From Ardenticatenales bacterium (GTDB taxonomy: Bacteria > Chloroflexota > Anaerolineae > Promineifilales > UBA4811), in the NCBI GenBank assembly GCA_030667645.1, contig DAOUVM010000105.1, forward strand, positions 1-7,871: DNA of 7,871 nucleotides, written 5' to 3'. Below are positions 6,678-7,871 of the stretch, one piece after another. The notes below the pieces were generated by a model. That model saw only the letters and a list, made by a program, of their open reading frames with translations, searched no databases and was not told where the DNA came from. Each line of letters opens with the position of its first letter. Within the stretch, counting starts at the first letter, position 1. Position numbers and translations under genes: made by a program.

Positions 6678-7280
6678 ATGGAAGCAGACACGCAGACAGG
6701 TTTGAGGGATAGTATCCTGGCCAAGGCCAAGAATCTTGGCGCGTCCCTGGCAGGGATAGCCAGCATTGAGGCTCTGCGGCACTCGCCCTCTCATGCGCTC
6801 TATCATGAGCTGCCACACCACGATGGACATGCGGCGTTAGAGTGGCCCGCAGAGGCCAGATCAGTGCTGATAATGGCCCTGCAGCATCGACCGTCCGAGC
6901 CGGAACTAGACTGGTGGGGTGGTATTCCAGGCAGGACGCCCGGGAACCACCAACTGATGAAAATGGCCGGCTCGTTGAAGGAGTGGTTGGGCAAAGAGCT
7001 GGATATCAGCGCCCGCCCGTTGCCATATCAGGTTGAGCAGGGGGGCATACTGCTCAAGGATGCTGCGGCGTTGGCCGGGCTGGGTGTTGTCGGCGATCGA
7101 AGCGACGGGACCATCACGAGCTGGACGGTGCCTGACAAGTATGTCTTTGTCGGGGAGTTGCCCAAGACCAGCGTGGGCAAGATTGACAAAAAAGTGCTGC
7201 GCAGCCAGTATCGCGGTGAATCGAGCCTGGGGGTCATGAACGGCAGAGCTTACGCCGGGAGAGCAACACATGTCATTTAA
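6678..7280 (+). CDS. Chimeric ORF: QueG-like N-terminal domain fused to AMP-ligase C-terminal tail (probable gene remnant)
   Basis: The first ~139 of 200 residues resemble the N-terminal domain of epoxyqueuosine-reductase-like iron-sulfur proteins: LAGIASIEAL (24-33), EWPAEARSVLIMAL (55-68) and LLKDAAALAGLGVVG (125-139). Family members normally continue into a segment with two four-cysteine 4Fe-4S motifs. Instead, from about residue 143 the protein reads DGTITSWTVPDKY (143-155), FVGELPKTSVGKIDK (157-171), the A10 end of an AMP-forming acyl-CoA ligase. It matches the tail of the ligase at 3963-5585 in 24 of 37 positions but is clearly diverged. The whole ORF has no cysteine, so no Cys-ligated iron-sulfur cluster can be bound. 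Neither half is a complete functional unit. The start has a strong AGGAAGG (6668-6674) just ahead of the ATG. I infer an in-frame deletion scar between two former genes, or a misassembly; an active fusion is less likely. Confidence 0.8.
   Translation: MEADTQTGLRDSILAKAKNLGASLAGIASIEALRHSPSHALYHELPHHDGHAALEWPAEARSVLIMALQHRPSEPELDWWGGIPGRTPGNHQLMKMAGSLKEWLGKELDISARPLPYQVEQGGILLKDAAALAGLGVVGDRSDGTITSWTVPDKYVFVGELPKTSVGKIDKKVLRSQYRGESSLGVMNGRAYAGRATHVI
7092..7109 (+). other. Fusion junction inside the chimeric ORF
   Basis: Similarity to QueG-like proteins ends at the GLGVVG motif, whose last codon is 7092-7094, and similarity to the ligase tail starts at the Asp-Gly codons 7104-7109. The breakpoint therefore lies within about 18 nt. 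No insertion-sequence end, direct repeat or stop codon is visible there, and the reading frame is kept across it. Confidence 0.65.
7257..7263 (+). promoter_or_regulatory. Shine-Dalgarno of the acyl-CoA synthetase gene, inside the preceding ORF
   Basis: GGGAGAG lies 6 nt before ATG 7270, within the last codons of the chimeric ORF, whose TAA is at 7278-7280. The overlapping stop and start suggest translational coupling and support ATG 7270 as the true start of the last gene. Confidence 0.65.
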
Positions 7281-7871
7281 CCGTCTTTTGCAGCCGCGTT
7301 CCATTGCCGTTTTCGGCGGTGCGCAGGCCCAAGAGGTGATTCGCCAGAGCGATCGCATGGGATACAAAGGGGAGATCTGGCCGGTCCATCCCAAGAAAAC
7401 GGAAATCATGGGGCGCACGGTCTACCGCTCGGTGGAGGATCTACCGGAAAGCCCCGATGCTGCGTACGTGGGTGTTAATCGCCACATCACCATCGACATC
7501 GTCAGAGATCTCGCTGCACGGGATGCGGGCGGCGCGATCTGCTATGCCACTGGCTTTGCCGAGGCGGGCGAGGAGGGTTCCGAGCTCAAAGAGCGACTTT
7601 TGGAAGCCTCGGGTGACATGCCTCTGGTCGGACCGAATTGCTACGGGCTCCTCAACTATCTCAGCGGGGCGATGCTCTGGCCCGACCAGCAGGGCGGCCG
7701 ACGGGTCGAAGAAGGCGTGGCCATCATCACCATGTCGTCGAACGTGGGTTTCAACCTCACCATGCAGCGGCGCGGCCTTCCCGTCGCCTACATGATGTCC
7801 CTCGGAAACATGCTAAAGTTCGATCTCAATGATGCGATCCATACCTTCGCTCGGCAGGATGAGGTCACGGC
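7270..7871 (+). CDS. NDP-forming acyl-CoA synthetase / acetate-CoA ligase family protein, N-terminal part (3' end outside window)
   Basis: The frame runs open to the window edge, giving 200 residues plus two bases. It begins with MSFNRLLQPRSIAVFGG, the usual start of the CoA-binding Rossmann domain of ADP-forming acyl-CoA synthetases, and continues with GEIWPVHPKK (34-43), GVNRH (68-72), ICYATGFAEAG (90-100), GPNCYGLLNY (121-130) and TMSSNVGFNLTMQ (154-166), where the second CoA-ligase-type domain starts. These enzymes interconvert acyl-CoA, ADP and phosphate with acid, ATP and CoA; in anaerobes they often make ATP from product thioesters. The phospho-histidine and ATP-grasp portions would lie beyond the window. 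The third position of the QSSN motif that I expect for this subfamily is Met-Ser-Ser-Asn here, a small variation. It overlaps the preceding chimeric ORF by 11 nt. The family is sure, the substrate unknown. Confidence 0.9.
   Translation, partial: MSFNRLLQPRSIAVFGGAQAQEVIRQSDRMGYKGEIWPVHPKKTEIMGRTVYRSVEDLPESPDAAYVGVNRHITIDIVRDLAARDAGGAICYATGFAEAGEEGSELKERLLEASGDMPLVGPNCYGLLNYLSGAMLWPDQQGGRRVEEGVAIITMSSNVGFNLTMQRRGLPVAYMMSLGNMLKFDLNDAIHTFARQDEVT

Overview
The window is one continuous plus-strand operon-like block of eight genes, cut at both ends, with no RNA gene, transposon or CRISPR array that I can see. It reads as an acyl-CoA catabolic cluster from an anaerobic or facultatively anaerobic bacterium of moderately high GC. 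The grounds for 'anaerobic' are a relative of the oxygen-sensitive 4-hydroxybutyryl-CoA dehydratase, a dedicated EtfBA pair beside an acyl-CoA dehydrogenase, and an NDP-forming acyl-CoA synthetase. Gene content would suit a Desulfobacterota or Chloroflexota (Dehalococcoidia-like) lineage, but this is a weak guess.

Layout. 1-570: C-terminal part of an acyl-CoA dehydrogenase. 590-1396: etfB. 1459-2460: etfA. 2474-3943: HpaB/4-hydroxybutyryl-CoA dehydratase (AbfD) superfamily protein. 3963-5585: AMP-forming acyl-CoA ligase. 5611-6669: alpha/beta hydrolase. 6678-7280: a chimeric ORF whose first ~140 residues resemble the N-terminal part of epoxyqueuosine-reductase-like (QueG-like) iron-sulfur proteins, and which then switches in frame to the last ~36 conserved residues of an AMP-forming ligase. 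7270-7871: start of an NDP-forming acyl-CoA synthetase. Gaps between genes are 8-62 nt and the last two ORFs overlap by 11 nt, so co-transcription is likely; the promoter must lie upstream of the window.

Likely joint role (inference): the ligase activates a carboxylic acid to its CoA thioester, the acyl-CoA dehydrogenase exchanges electrons with EtfBA, the AbfD-like protein performs an unidentified hydration, dehydration, isomerisation or redox step, the hydrolase cleaves an ester, thioester or C-C bond, and the NDP-forming synthetase may recover ATP from a product thioester. The substrate cannot be named from sequence.

Most noteworthy: (1) the AbfD-like protein keeps the fold motifs but differs at nearly every catalytic position described for 4-hydroxybutyryl-CoA dehydratase, with cysteines in new places; (2) the acyl-CoA dehydrogenase lacks a glutamate at both classical catalytic-base positions; (3) the QueG-like/ligase fusion looks like the scar of a deletion, or an assembly artefact. 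Comparisons with reference enzymes were made from memory, without alignment software.
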